Assembly: GCA_023443485.1 (NCBI GenBank)
Contig: JAEZUH010000053.1
Span: forward strand, 1 to 12,321
DNA: 12,321 nt
Direction of reading: 5' to 3'
Source: Bacillota bacterium
Lineage (GTDB): Bacteria; Bacillota_I; Bacilli_A; RFN20; CAG-826
This document shows, piece after piece, positions 1-6,631 of this stretch. Position numbers and translations under genes: made by a program. The notes beneath the pieces are model-generated. The model ran no database searches. It was not told the DNA's origin and saw only the letters and a list, made by a program, of their open reading frames with translations. Each line of letters begins with the position of its first letter. Positions within the stretch are counted from its first letter, which is position 1.

Positions 1-171
1 GAATAACACATAACATTAATCTTATGTAAAAATAACTGCGGAAAGTATTTGATTAAAATATTTCAATTAATAAAAGTATCTATAATCACGAAGGATAATT
101 AAGCATGTTTATTTAATATGTTCTCGATAGGAAGGTAATAATGTTTATTTTCAAAAATGCTCAAATTCTCA

Positions 172-462
172 TCAATTGTCGGTCGATGTTTTCACATTTT
201 GTTTAGCGCTTAAGAACTGTTCAAAATTTGATTTCTTTGCGTTATACTTGTCAATAATTTCCTTTAAAAGAGAAATCATCTCTTTTTCTGCGATGGTAGG
301 ATTTGCGACTGAATCTTTGAAAGAAAAATTAGTTGAAAGTTCATCTTTGAGCAAAAATTCAACAAGAGCCTTAAAGTCAATTGCTTCATCTAATTTGTAT
401 GTTTCAATTTTTTTGCCGTCGTGAATTAATTCGATAGCATCATTATTTCTTATTGTTTCCAT
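172..462 (-). CDS. Small acidic hypothetical protein, translationally coupled to the PHP-ATPase
   Basis: A 96-residue, probably cytoplasmic protein that I do not recognise. No signal peptide, membrane segment or catalytic motif is visible. The N-terminal half contains an amphipathic Leu/Phe-rich stretch (about residues 27-48), and the C-terminal half (about 58-90) looks helical with Lys/Glu-rich repeats, which would suit a protein-binding partner. Its ATG overlaps the stop of the upstream 823-residue gene (TAATG), and a GGGGA lies about 10 nt upstream inside that gene, so it is almost certainly co-translated. The coupling suggests fixed stoichiometry with the PHP-ATPase, as a subunit or regulator; this is inference. 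The antisense frame here is also open, but it lacks the coupling signal. Confidence 0.75.
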   Translation of the reverse strand: METIRNNDAIELIHDGKKIETYKLDEAIDFKALVEFLLKDELSTNFSFKDSVANPTIAEKEMISLLKEIIDKYNAKKSNFEQFLSAKQNVKTSTDN

Positions 463-2933
463 TATTTGTATTCCCCAATTACGTTTCCGTACTTTCCATT
501 TCTATTTGAGAAGCTCTTCGGCCCTCCATCGAGTATGTCGAGAATTTTTTCTTTGTCTTTGATTCTTTCAATAAAATAATTTTTGTATTCAATCTCATTA
601 TCGTTTGTACAATAGATATAATTAAACGAATCGGTGTAAACAGCCACAGATGGATTATGTGTAACAAATATTAGTTGCTTTGTTTTCTTTTGCTTTTTTA
701 ATAGAGGAACAAATTTATTACTAATATAATCATTATCAACATTATCTTCTGGCTGATCGAAGAGAAAAATACTTTTGTCCAATTCCAACATTAATTCTAG
801 ATAAACACTACTTTTGTCTCCTAATGATGAACTTGAAATATCACTAATAAGGCCCGCTGAAACTTTTGAATTAACATCTTCAAAAGTGCATATCGTTGAA
901 ATATCGAAATCTTGAGTAATAACGTAAAAAGCCTTTTTTTTGTTTACATTATCAATAATGAACTTGGAGTCTAATTTTGACCACAAATCAATTAATCCTG
1001 ATTTTAGCAATCCTATTCCGTTGATGTAATCTAAGATAACTGAGGGACCATTTTTCTTGGTGCTTTTGAACAAGTCCTGAATACTAGTAATTAACAAATC
1101 TTTTAGACTTTCTTTTATATCATAAAAAGTTAAAAATATGTATTTTGACTTTTTTCTCAATGAAACGGGAGGAATATTTATATTAAAATTTTCTATTAAA
1201 TGAATCACTTTTTTTGTTTTAAGCAAAATCTCAAAATTATTGAATATAACTTCTTTGGATGAATAATATTCTTTCATCATAGTTTCATTTTCTATTTGAG
1301 TTGCAGATGCACTATTGCTCATTTCAGAAGTCTTCGCATTAATTTCTGAAAATAGAATATTGTAGTGATTAATCATTTCCAAATATGAAGTGCTTAGAAT
1401 ATTGACTTCAGCATGCAATTGTTTAATTTTTTCTCCTTTAAAGCCGATTTGAGTTAACTCATCAAAAATATTAGAAAAAGTATTATTTAGAGAATTAAAA
1501 TATCCTTGTACCTTTGCGTAATTTAGACCACTAATCTTTTTGTATACATAGGCATTAAATTCTTTGTCTTTGTTCAAATAGGTTGTAAACGATTTGTAAT
1601 TATTATTAAAGGGTTTAATTGTCTTAAGCAACTCTATAATCTTATTCAAAGGTTCAGTATCTATTTCCGCAATTTCGGGAAAATAAGTTTGAATCGTTTC
1701 GTTTGCCTTGTCAGGATTATCAAATATTTCTTTGATAGAATTTTGATTAATGTATTCTATAGATTGCAATTGTCCTGCTTTAAGGACTGTGCCATCAAAT
1801 AATTTACATTTGATACTGTCAGTAAGAACCCAAGGGGTTTTTTTCTTTCCTTTATCGCAATATTTATCTAATTGTGTGTCTGTTATGTCGCTCATTTTTT
1901 GAATTATTGACATAAGCAAACTTTTACCACAAGCCCTTTTTCCGACAATAGAATTTAATCCTGTATCAAAATCAACAGAATAATCCCTATCCTTTATTTT
2001 GAATGAGATGTTTTTGATATAGTTACCAGGGATACTTTTTTTATCTTTTGTAACATCGATTCTAGAAAATGGATCTAATACGGCTAATTCGAGTGTCTCG
2101 AATGGATTATTCAAAGAACCATAAACATAATTATTAATTTTATGGTCATATTTTTCTGCATTGTGCCAATCGCTGAATGAAAAGTAAGCAAATGCCTGAC
2201 CATATTCTTTTATTGTGTCATACAAATCAACAAATTGTTTTGATGGTAATAGGTAATTCTCATCTTTAATTTTTTTGCCTATCTCAATAAGCAAATCTTT
2301 AATATCGTTTTGACTCATGCTATTCGTGATTGTTTCGAATTCTTTTGTTTTTTTGTAATAGCTTAAAGCCCATTTTGATGCGCCTTCAATATTAAAATCG
2401 TCCTTTGAATCATAGCCATTAAAAATACGGTATCTACCATTAAACAAGAATCTATCTATTTCGCCATTTCTCTTTATAGCCTCCCAGACGCTGTTAATTC
2501 CGCGTGATTTATCAGCTTCAGGCATTATTAAAAATTTTTTCTTTAGAGAAAACATTTGTTGAATGATGTCACCAAGTTTTGGTTTCGCCCCATTTTTGTA
2601 TAGTTCGTCGATTATTTTGCTTATTTCACACGAATCGGTTGAATCTTCAAAGTACACGCCCATATGGAAGAAATCTATATTATCAACATAAACATCCAGT
2701 TCTGTTCCTTTGATTAATCGCAGACGCCCTCCCTCAATCTCCATAAATAATTCGTTGTAGAAATCTTTGTCAAAATAGTTGTGATCCGTGACACTGAAAA
2801 CATCTATTTGATCCAAAAAACAACCAATGAAATCTTTGGCGCTCATTTTTTTAACTCGTGCTTTGTCACCAGTTTTTTTCAAACAAGATGCATACGAATG
2901 CATGTGAAGGTCATAGTTTAACCAATTATTCAT
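462..2933 (-). CDS. PHP-domain/ABC-type ATPase fusion (TrlF-like family)
   Basis: A large cytoplasmic protein of 823 residues. The N-terminus is a PHP metal-dependent phosphoesterase domain: DLHMHS with H10 and H12, SVTDHN with D50 and H51, KGTELD with E78, H90, and a late SDWH motif with D255 and H257, all candidate metal ligands. An ABC/SMC-type ATPase follows: Walker A GKRACGKS at 331-338, a long helical middle (about 420-690) likely to form coiled coil, a signature-like SLGDKS near 703-708, Walker B LFDQPEDN from 724 with acidic D726 and E729, and an H-loop FVTHNP with H759. Public annotation calls this architecture TrlF-like AAA ATPase. By family logic, ATP-driven conformational change would gate hydrolysis of a phosphodiester or nucleotide; the substrate is unknown. 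The start is the first ATG, with GGAG about 14 nt upstream, a rather long spacing. It is followed directly by the coupled 96-residue gene. A defence role is inferred. Confidence 0.88.
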   Translation of the reverse strand: MNNWLNYDLHMHSYASCLKKTGDKARVKKMSAKDFIGCFLDQIDVFSVTDHNYFDKDFYNELFMEIEGGRLRLIKGTELDVYVDNIDFFHMGVYFEDSTDSCEISKIIDELYKNGAKPKLGDIIQQMFSLKKKFLIMPEADKSRGINSVWEAIKRNGEIDRFLFNGRYRIFNGYDSKDDFNIEGASKWALSYYKKTKEFETITNSMSQNDIKDLLIEIGKKIKDENYLLPSKQFVDLYDTIKEYGQAFAYFSFSDWHNAEKYDHKINNYVYGSLNNPFETLELAVLDPFSRIDVTKDKKSIPGNYIKNISFKIKDRDYSVDFDTGLNSIVGKRACGKSLLMSIIQKMSDITDTQLDKYCDKGKKKTPWVLTDSIKCKLFDGTVLKAGQLQSIEYINQNSIKEIFDNPDKANETIQTYFPEIAEIDTEPLNKIIELLKTIKPFNNNYKSFTTYLNKDKEFNAYVYKKISGLNYAKVQGYFNSLNNTFSNIFDELTQIGFKGEKIKQLHAEVNILSTSYLEMINHYNILFSEINAKTSEMSNSASATQIENETMMKEYYSSKEVIFNNFEILLKTKKVIHLIENFNINIPPVSLRKKSKYIFLTFYDIKESLKDLLITSIQDLFKSTKKNGPSVILDYINGIGLLKSGLIDLWSKLDSKFIIDNVNKKKAFYVITQDFDISTICTFEDVNSKVSAGLISDISSSSLGDKSSVYLELMLELDKSIFLFDQPEDNVDNDYISNKFVPLLKKQKKTKQLIFVTHNPSVAVYTDSFNYIYCTNDNEIEYKNYFIERIKDKEKILDILDGGPKSFSNRNGKYGNVIGEYK

Positions 2934-2998
2934 ATTTCTATTTACTACTCCAATCTATAACCACAATCGTTAAATGCTTTTATACGGGCGTTTTTATC

Positions 2999-3026
2999 AT
3001 TTTAATCGCCGCTTATTAAAGCCCAA
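2999..3026 (-). promoter_or_regulatory. Candidate promoter of the PHP-ATPase operon
   Basis: Read on the minus strand: TTGGGC, a 16-nt spacer, then TAAAAT, with a leader of about 60 nt to the ATPase ATG. Three bases of the -35 and five of the -10 fit consensus. A nonamer CCCAAGAAT (plus strand) occurs twice nearby, at 3022-3030 overlapping the -35 and at 3083-3091, and could be a regulator site. The match is modest for AT-rich DNA. Confidence 0.3.
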
Positions 3027-3058
3027 GAATGTTCTTTAAAATAAAGAAAACAGACCAT

Positions 3059-3082
3059 TGAAGAGAAGAGTTGGCTTCTCAA
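3059..3082 (-). other. Short inverted repeat downstream of the 108-residue gene
   Basis: GAGAAG (3063-3068) and CTTCTC (3075-3080) form a 6-bp stem with a 6-nt loop. It extends to a TTGA/TCAA pairing if a 2-nt bulge is allowed. It lies just after the stop of the 108-residue gene on the minus strand. No clean T-run follows directly, so a weak terminator or a processing hairpin is possible but not established. Confidence 0.25.
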
Positions 3083-3096
3083 CCCAAGAATCTAAA

Positions 3097-3423
3097 CTAA
3101 AATTTGAAAACAATGGGATCTTGATAATTCTCACATTCAAAATTATTGGTAGAAGAATTGAAGGTTACTTCAAGAACAAATTTTAACGAAAAAATGTCTT
3201 TTTTGTCGAAAAAAATGATAATGCCAGAACTTATATTTTGGTAATCAATCATTGTTTTTGCGTCGTGCAAAGAGTAAGCAATTTTATAAGATCCGAATTG
3301 ATTTTGTTGACAAAATTCGATTGCTTCTTCATTTGTCAAATCGCATTGCACAGTACTTTTGTCGAGTTCACCATCTATTAGATGACCTACATGAAAAAAT
3401 ACATCCTTTTGAACTATATACAC
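3097..3423 (-). CDS. Hypothetical protein with GTG start
   Basis: A 108-residue protein that I do not recognise. It is predicted soluble and beta-rich, with alternating hydrophobic segments such as SGIIIFFD (about 66-73) and LKFVLEVTF (about 79-87), and no signal peptide or membrane helix. The start is GTG, chosen because a strong Shine-Dalgarno (AGAGGGGG, complementary to 3432-3439) lies about 8 nt upstream; the next in-frame methionine is far inside the protein. It is 163 bp upstream of the PHP-ATPase on the same strand, so it may be expressed with that operon, although the ATPase has its own candidate promoter. No function is assigned. Confidence 0.65.
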   Translation of the reverse strand: MYIVQKDVFFHVGHLIDGELDKSTVQCDLTNEEAIEFCQQNQFGSYKIAYSLHDAKTMIDYQNISSGIIIFFDKKDIFSLKFVLEVTFNSSTNNFECENYQDPIVFKF

Positions 3424-3431
3424 ACTTTTAT

Positions 3432-3439
3432 CCCCCTCT
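3432..3439 (-). promoter_or_regulatory. Strong RBS fixing a GTG start
   Basis: On the minus strand AGAGGGGG ends 8 nt before the GTG at 3423. No in-frame ATG lies near, so this site decides the start of the 108-residue gene. Confidence 0.6.
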
Positions 3440-3780
3440 TTTTAAAATAAGTTTACTCTAGTTTCTTAAAAATTAGAAGTTTTAATGGTTATTTTTAGAA
3501 AATATTGAGTGAAAACAAATTTGCGAAAAATGTTGATTATATCAATTCTTTTGTTCATCCAGCAATTTTCTTTTGATTTGATTATTGTGAAAAAGTGTTT
3601 TGATAATAGAGTGAAAAAAACAGGTAAAAATTGACTACCAAAAATGAGTCAACTCGATGGGTTTATATCAAATCGGTAATAGTTGTACACAGAAAAAGAC
3701 TATAAAAAACTCAAAGAACAGTAGTTTCTATTAATGCGTAATAAAATAGAACTTTAAAATCGTAGCTATTATTAAGAAAG

Positions 3781-3795
3781 ATAATGATTCATTAT
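3781..3795. promoter_or_regulatory. Candidate operator palindrome next to the -35 box
   Basis: ATAATGATTCATTAT is a perfect 7-1-7 palindrome four bases upstream of the -35 hexamer. The position and symmetry suit a dimeric regulator. It directly follows TTATTAAGAAAG, which recurs inverted downstream of the promoter. AT-only palindromes arise by chance in such DNA, so confidence is moderate. Confidence 0.4.
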
Positions 3796-3799
3796 TTTT

Positions 3800-3829
3800 T
3801 TGACAGTTAAATATGCGCGTACCTATAAT
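3800..3829 (+). promoter_or_regulatory. Consensus sigma-A-type promoter of the lemA operon
   Basis: TTGACA (3800-3805), an 18-nt spacer and TATAAT (3824-3829): both hexamers match the vegetative consensus exactly. Transcription would start near 3836 and give an untranslated leader of about 117 nt before the first gene. This is the strongest promoter seen in the window and implies good constitutive or repressor-controlled expression. Confidence 0.8.
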
Positions 3830-3862
3830 AATGAAGAAGACAAATATTGTTCAGCAGGCTTC

Positions 3863-3882
3863 AAGAAAGACTTTCTTAATAA
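3863..3882 (+). promoter_or_regulatory. Palindrome in the 5' leader of the lemA operon
   Basis: AAGAAAGACTTTCTT (3863-3877) is a perfect 7-1-7 palindrome about 27 nt after the presumed transcription start. Its right arm extends into CTTTCTTAATAA (3871-3882), the exact reverse complement of TTATTAAGAAAG at 3769-3780 upstream of the promoter. A one-base loop makes an RNA hairpin poor, so a DNA operator is the more natural reading. Confidence 0.4.
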
Positions 3883-3952
3883 GAGAAATGATAAATAATC
3901 ACAATTAGGTATCAATTCATCTTGAACACTATTTGCTCAAAGGAGAAAGAAT

Positions 3953-5812
3953 ATGGCTGATATGTTGATTGACGAACCGATTGATCTTTATGAACATCAA
4001 TTAAAAGAAGCGCATAAAAACAATGTCTCAAAGTTTTTTGAAGATTTAGTTAAGAAATCCGGTGTCAATGAAGATGCCAACATCACGACTGTCAAAGCGA
4101 TTCGGAAAAAAGAAGCCGAAATCAGCGCAGTTGATAAAAAACTAAAAGGGCAAAAAACTCTTCGCGGTTTCTTAATTTTCTTAATTGTTGTTGGTTTTAT
4201 TGCGGGAATCGTCTTTATCTTAGCGGCGATTGGCACACTTCCGATTCCTGTTATGCCTTGGCTCAGTATTCTCATAACTGTTTTAAGTTTCCTCCTATCA
4301 ATTGGCTTAATTCTTGTCATCGCCCTTAGCGTTAATAAGAAGATTAAGAACTTTCAAGCCATCATCAATCGCTTGGAAAAAGAGAAGGAAGTCTTGGTTG
4401 ATGAAGCTTGGAAACAAGCTGCCCCCCTTAATGCTTTATATGACTGGGGTATGGCGGCCTATCTCTTTACTGAAACTGTACCTATTGTTAAGTTAGATCC
4501 TTATTTTGATGTTAAGAGATTTGATTATCTCTGCTCAAAATACAATCTCATTCCTCAATTTGATAACAAAACTTCCATTGAATTTGTCCAAAGCGGCGAA
4601 ATAGTTGGAAATCCATTCTTGATTGTTAAAAAGCTCAACCACCACATGGGCAGTAAGACCTATACAGGTTCATTGACCATTTCATGGACCGAAACCTATT
4701 TCGATAGCAATGGACGTATGCAGACCAGATCAAGAAGCGAAGTATTACATGCTTCAGTCACCAAACCATATCCGGAATACAATCATGATACTTATTTGCT
4801 TTATGGTAATGAAGCCGCTCCTGATCTGCACTTCACCCGAGTGCCTCTCAATTCCCATAAGCTTGATGAACATGATTTAGAAAAGTTGATTAAAAAGCAA
4901 AGCCATAAAATAGATGACATGGCTGAAGAGGCTATCAAAAAATCAAAGAGTTTTAATCCTCTTGGCAATATTGAATTTGAAGCGCTCTGGAATGCTTTAG
5001 ATCGCGATAATGAGACTCAATATCGACTTTTATTCACTCCTCTCGCTCAAACCCAATTAAAAGATGTTCTTCTTGATAATAAGGTTGGTTTTGGCGATGA
5101 CTTCTATATGGTGAAAGATGGAATGCTCAACAAAGTTGAACCCAACCATTTCTATGGGATGGACTTCTCCTGCAACCCCAACAATTTCACCAACTACGAA
5201 ATCAACAGATCGAGACAATTATTTAATGATTATAACAATAGATACTTTAAATCCCTCTTCTTTGGATTTGCCCCACTACTTTGTATCCCGTTATATCAAA
5301 TGCATAAACCCCATGAATTCATCTACAAAGATGTCTATAACTACAATGTCTCCTTTTGGGAAGATGAAACGATGGCGAACTTCATGGGTGAATATAACTT
5401 CAAGCACCCTGAATCAGTGACTAGTAATATCTTAAAAACTAAGGTTGTTAGTAGTCATCCTGGCACGGATCTCTTATCTGTAACAGCTTATGGCTATCGA
5501 GGTATTAATCGCGTTGACTATGTTTCGGTGATGGGTGGAGATGGCCGTGTTCATCAGGTTCCCGTCAACTGGGTGGAATACCTCCCTGTTGATCGAACTA
5601 GCGAAATGGCGATTCATGTTCAACCAACTTTATCAAGAAAAGATTACTTGGCATCGTTGAATAATCAAGGATGGAATAATTTCTTAAAAGGTAAATATTC
5701 AAATGTATTATTCAGAAGAAACATGATAGCATTTATGTGCAATCAAAATAATTCATATCAAGCGAAAGATGATTCGACTTTAGATGAATTATTGAAAAAT
5801 AAATCTAACTGA
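3953..5812 (+). CDS. Membrane protein of unknown function, LemA partner
   Basis: A 619-residue protein, first gene of a two-gene operon with lemA. Residues 1-70 are charged, with predicted coiled coil about 47-67. Two membrane helices follow, about 72-92 and 103-126, forming a hairpin, then a second coiled-coil-like segment (about 128-151). The remaining 460 or so residues are probably cytoplasmic and include a beta-rich stretch (TYTGSLTISWTETYF, about 236-250), a Lys/Glu-rich helix (about 303-333) and a hydrophobic patch (about 432-448) that could touch the membrane. There is no signal peptide. The layout (coiled coil, two helices, large domain) resembles other membrane proteins encoded beside lemA, but I cannot name the family. 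The start has AGGAG 7 nt upstream, and the TGA stop lies 19 nt before lemA. I infer an envelope or stress-related membrane complex with LemA. Confidence 0.85.
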   Translation: MADMLIDEPIDLYEHQLKEAHKNNVSKFFEDLVKKSGVNEDANITTVKAIRKKEAEISAVDKKLKGQKTLRGFLIFLIVVGFIAGIVFILAAIGTLPIPVMPWLSILITVLSFLLSIGLILVIALSVNKKIKNFQAIINRLEKEKEVLVDEAWKQAAPLNALYDWGMAAYLFTETVPIVKLDPYFDVKRFDYLCSKYNLIPQFDNKTSIEFVQSGEIVGNPFLIVKKLNHHMGSKTYTGSLTISWTETYFDSNGRMQTRSRSEVLHASVTKPYPEYNHDTYLLYGNEAAPDLHFTRVPLNSHKLDEHDLEKLIKKQSHKIDDMAEEAIKKSKSFNPLGNIEFEALWNALDRDNETQYRLLFTPLAQTQLKDVLLDNKVGFGDDFYMVKDGMLNKVEPNHFYGMDFSCNPNNFTNYEINRSRQLFNDYNNRYFKSLFFGFAPLLCIPLYQMHKPHEFIYKDVYNYNVSFWEDETMANFMGEYNFKHPESVTSNILKTKVVSSHPGTDLLSVTAYGYRGINRVDYVSVMGGDGRVHQVPVNWVEYLPVDRTSEMAIHVQPTLSRKDYLASLNNQGWNNFLKGKYSNVLFRRNMIAFMCNQNNSYQAKDDSTLDELLKNKSN

Positions 5813-5817
5813 TTGCT

Positions 5818-5824
5818 AAGGAGG
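5818..5824 (+). promoter_or_regulatory. Optimal RBS of lemA
   Basis: AAGGAGG, seven bases before the ATG of lemA and just after the TGA of the preceding gene. It shows that TGA terminates translation here and points to high LemA synthesis from the operon message. Confidence 0.75.
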
Positions 5825-5831
5825 AAAACAC

Positions 5832-6497
5832 ATGGCAAACGATTTAGATGAGATGACTGGGCCAGTGAGTGAAGCTGGAAGAGACGTCAATGTCATCGAA
5901 AAACAAATTCCCGTTAAGGTAGGTGCTGGCTCATTAGTATTTGAAATCATACTTTGGGTATTAGGCATCATTCCAGGTCTTATCTTCTTACTTATGAAAG
6001 TTAAGGCCGGCAGCTATCTCAGACAGTTGCAACAAAGAATCCAGCACGATGCTTCGCAGATTGATAACTATCTCGAGCAAAGAGTCGAAATTCTTCAAAA
6101 CGTCGCTCAATTGGTCAACAAGTCTGTCGCTTTAGACAAAGACACCATGACTGACATCGCAAAATTCCGTGGTGGCGCGACCGGTGGAGATGAAGGCCGA
6201 AACGCCCTCGCTGGACAAATTGACGCTGCTGCGATGAGAATCAATGTCGCGTTTGAAGCTTATCCAGATTTAAAGGCTCACGCCGCTATTGCTGATGCAA
6301 TGCAACAAAACAGCTATCTCCAAAAAGAGATTACCGCTGCTCGTGAAGTCTACAACGATACTGTCAATCGTTGGAACCACGAAATTCAAGCTTGGCCAAC
6401 CAAGATGATCGTCGCCGCTAAAGCAGGCTATACGACCAGAATCCCATTCTCTGCCTCTAAAGAGATTAAGGCTAAAGCTCGCGGAACATTCTTCTAG
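5832..6497 (+). CDS. lemA: LemA family protein
   Basis: 221 residues, the usual LemA length (about 180-220). One membrane helix lies at about 33-56 after a roughly 30-residue polar N-terminus, longer than in typical LemA proteins where the helix is near the start. The helical LemA domain follows (about 60-200): the QIDNYLEQRVEILQNVAQLV segment, AFEAYPDLKA at 140-149 (the hallmark YP-x-L-x-A), then LQKEITAAREVYND and WNHEIQAWP, as in the family. LemA proteins are membrane-anchored helical bundles, often paired with another membrane protein; their biochemical role is poorly known. Codons are GC-richer than in the flanking genes and the RBS is optimal, suggesting high expression. A terminator follows 25 bp downstream. 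Confidence 0.93.
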   Translation: MANDLDEMTGPVSEAGRDVNVIEKQIPVKVGAGSLVFEIILWVLGIIPGLIFLLMKVKAGSYLRQLQQRIQHDASQIDNYLEQRVEILQNVAQLVNKSVALDKDTMTDIAKFRGGATGGDEGRNALAGQIDAAAMRINVAFEAYPDLKAHAAIADAMQQNSYLQKEITAAREVYNDTVNRWNHEIQAWPTKMIVAAKAGYTTRIPFSASKEIKAKARGTFF

Positions 6498-6522
6498 AGA
6501 TTAGATAAAAAAATAAAACAAC

Positions 6523-6548
6523 GCGCTTCGTTTGAAGCGCTTTTCTTT
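6523..6548 (+). terminator. Rho-independent terminator of the lemA operon
   Basis: GCGCTTC (6523-6529), loop GTTT, GAAGCGC (6534-6540), then TTTTCTTT. A perfect 7-bp GC-rich stem follows the lemA stop. An A-rich tract upstream (about 6508-6520) gives a T-rich tail on the other strand, so it may also stop the convergent helicase transcript. Confidence 0.88.
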
Positions 6549-6631
6549 ACCTAACTAATCTAATCGTTGAATTCAAACAGATGATTTGCTGGTATAAATC
6601 AAATTTATTGTGGGATTTTAAGCATTTTGGT

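Larger units (their letters stand above)
3424..3952. other. 529-bp divergent intergenic region
   Basis: It separates the minus-strand 108-residue gene from the plus-strand membrane-protein/lemA operon. It is very AT-rich and I see no convincing gene. Contents: the RBS of the minus-strand gene (3432-3439), a 6-bp inverted repeat TTGACT/AGTCAA (3631-3636 and 3647-3652), a 12-nt inverted repeat pair flanking the promoter (3769-3780 and 3871-3882), a 15-nt palindrome (3781-3795), the promoter (3800-3829) and a leader of about 117 nt. The part from about 3480 to 3760 shows only short multi-stop frames. Confidence 0.6.

Noticed and set aside
176..424. Plus-strand 82-codon ORF opposite the 96-residue gene
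   Set aside because: It is antisense to a gene whose start is coupled to the upstream ATPase; its composition is low-complexity Ser/Leu and no ribosome site precedes it.
3252..3461. Plus-strand 69-codon ORF opposite the 108-residue gene
   Set aside because: It covers the strong ribosome site and GTG start of the minus-strand gene and has no start signal of its own.
5118..5420. Plus-strand 100-codon ORF inside the membrane-protein gene
   Set aside because: It is a +1-frame shadow rich in Ser/Thr/Asn/Pro; the main frame is unbroken through the region.
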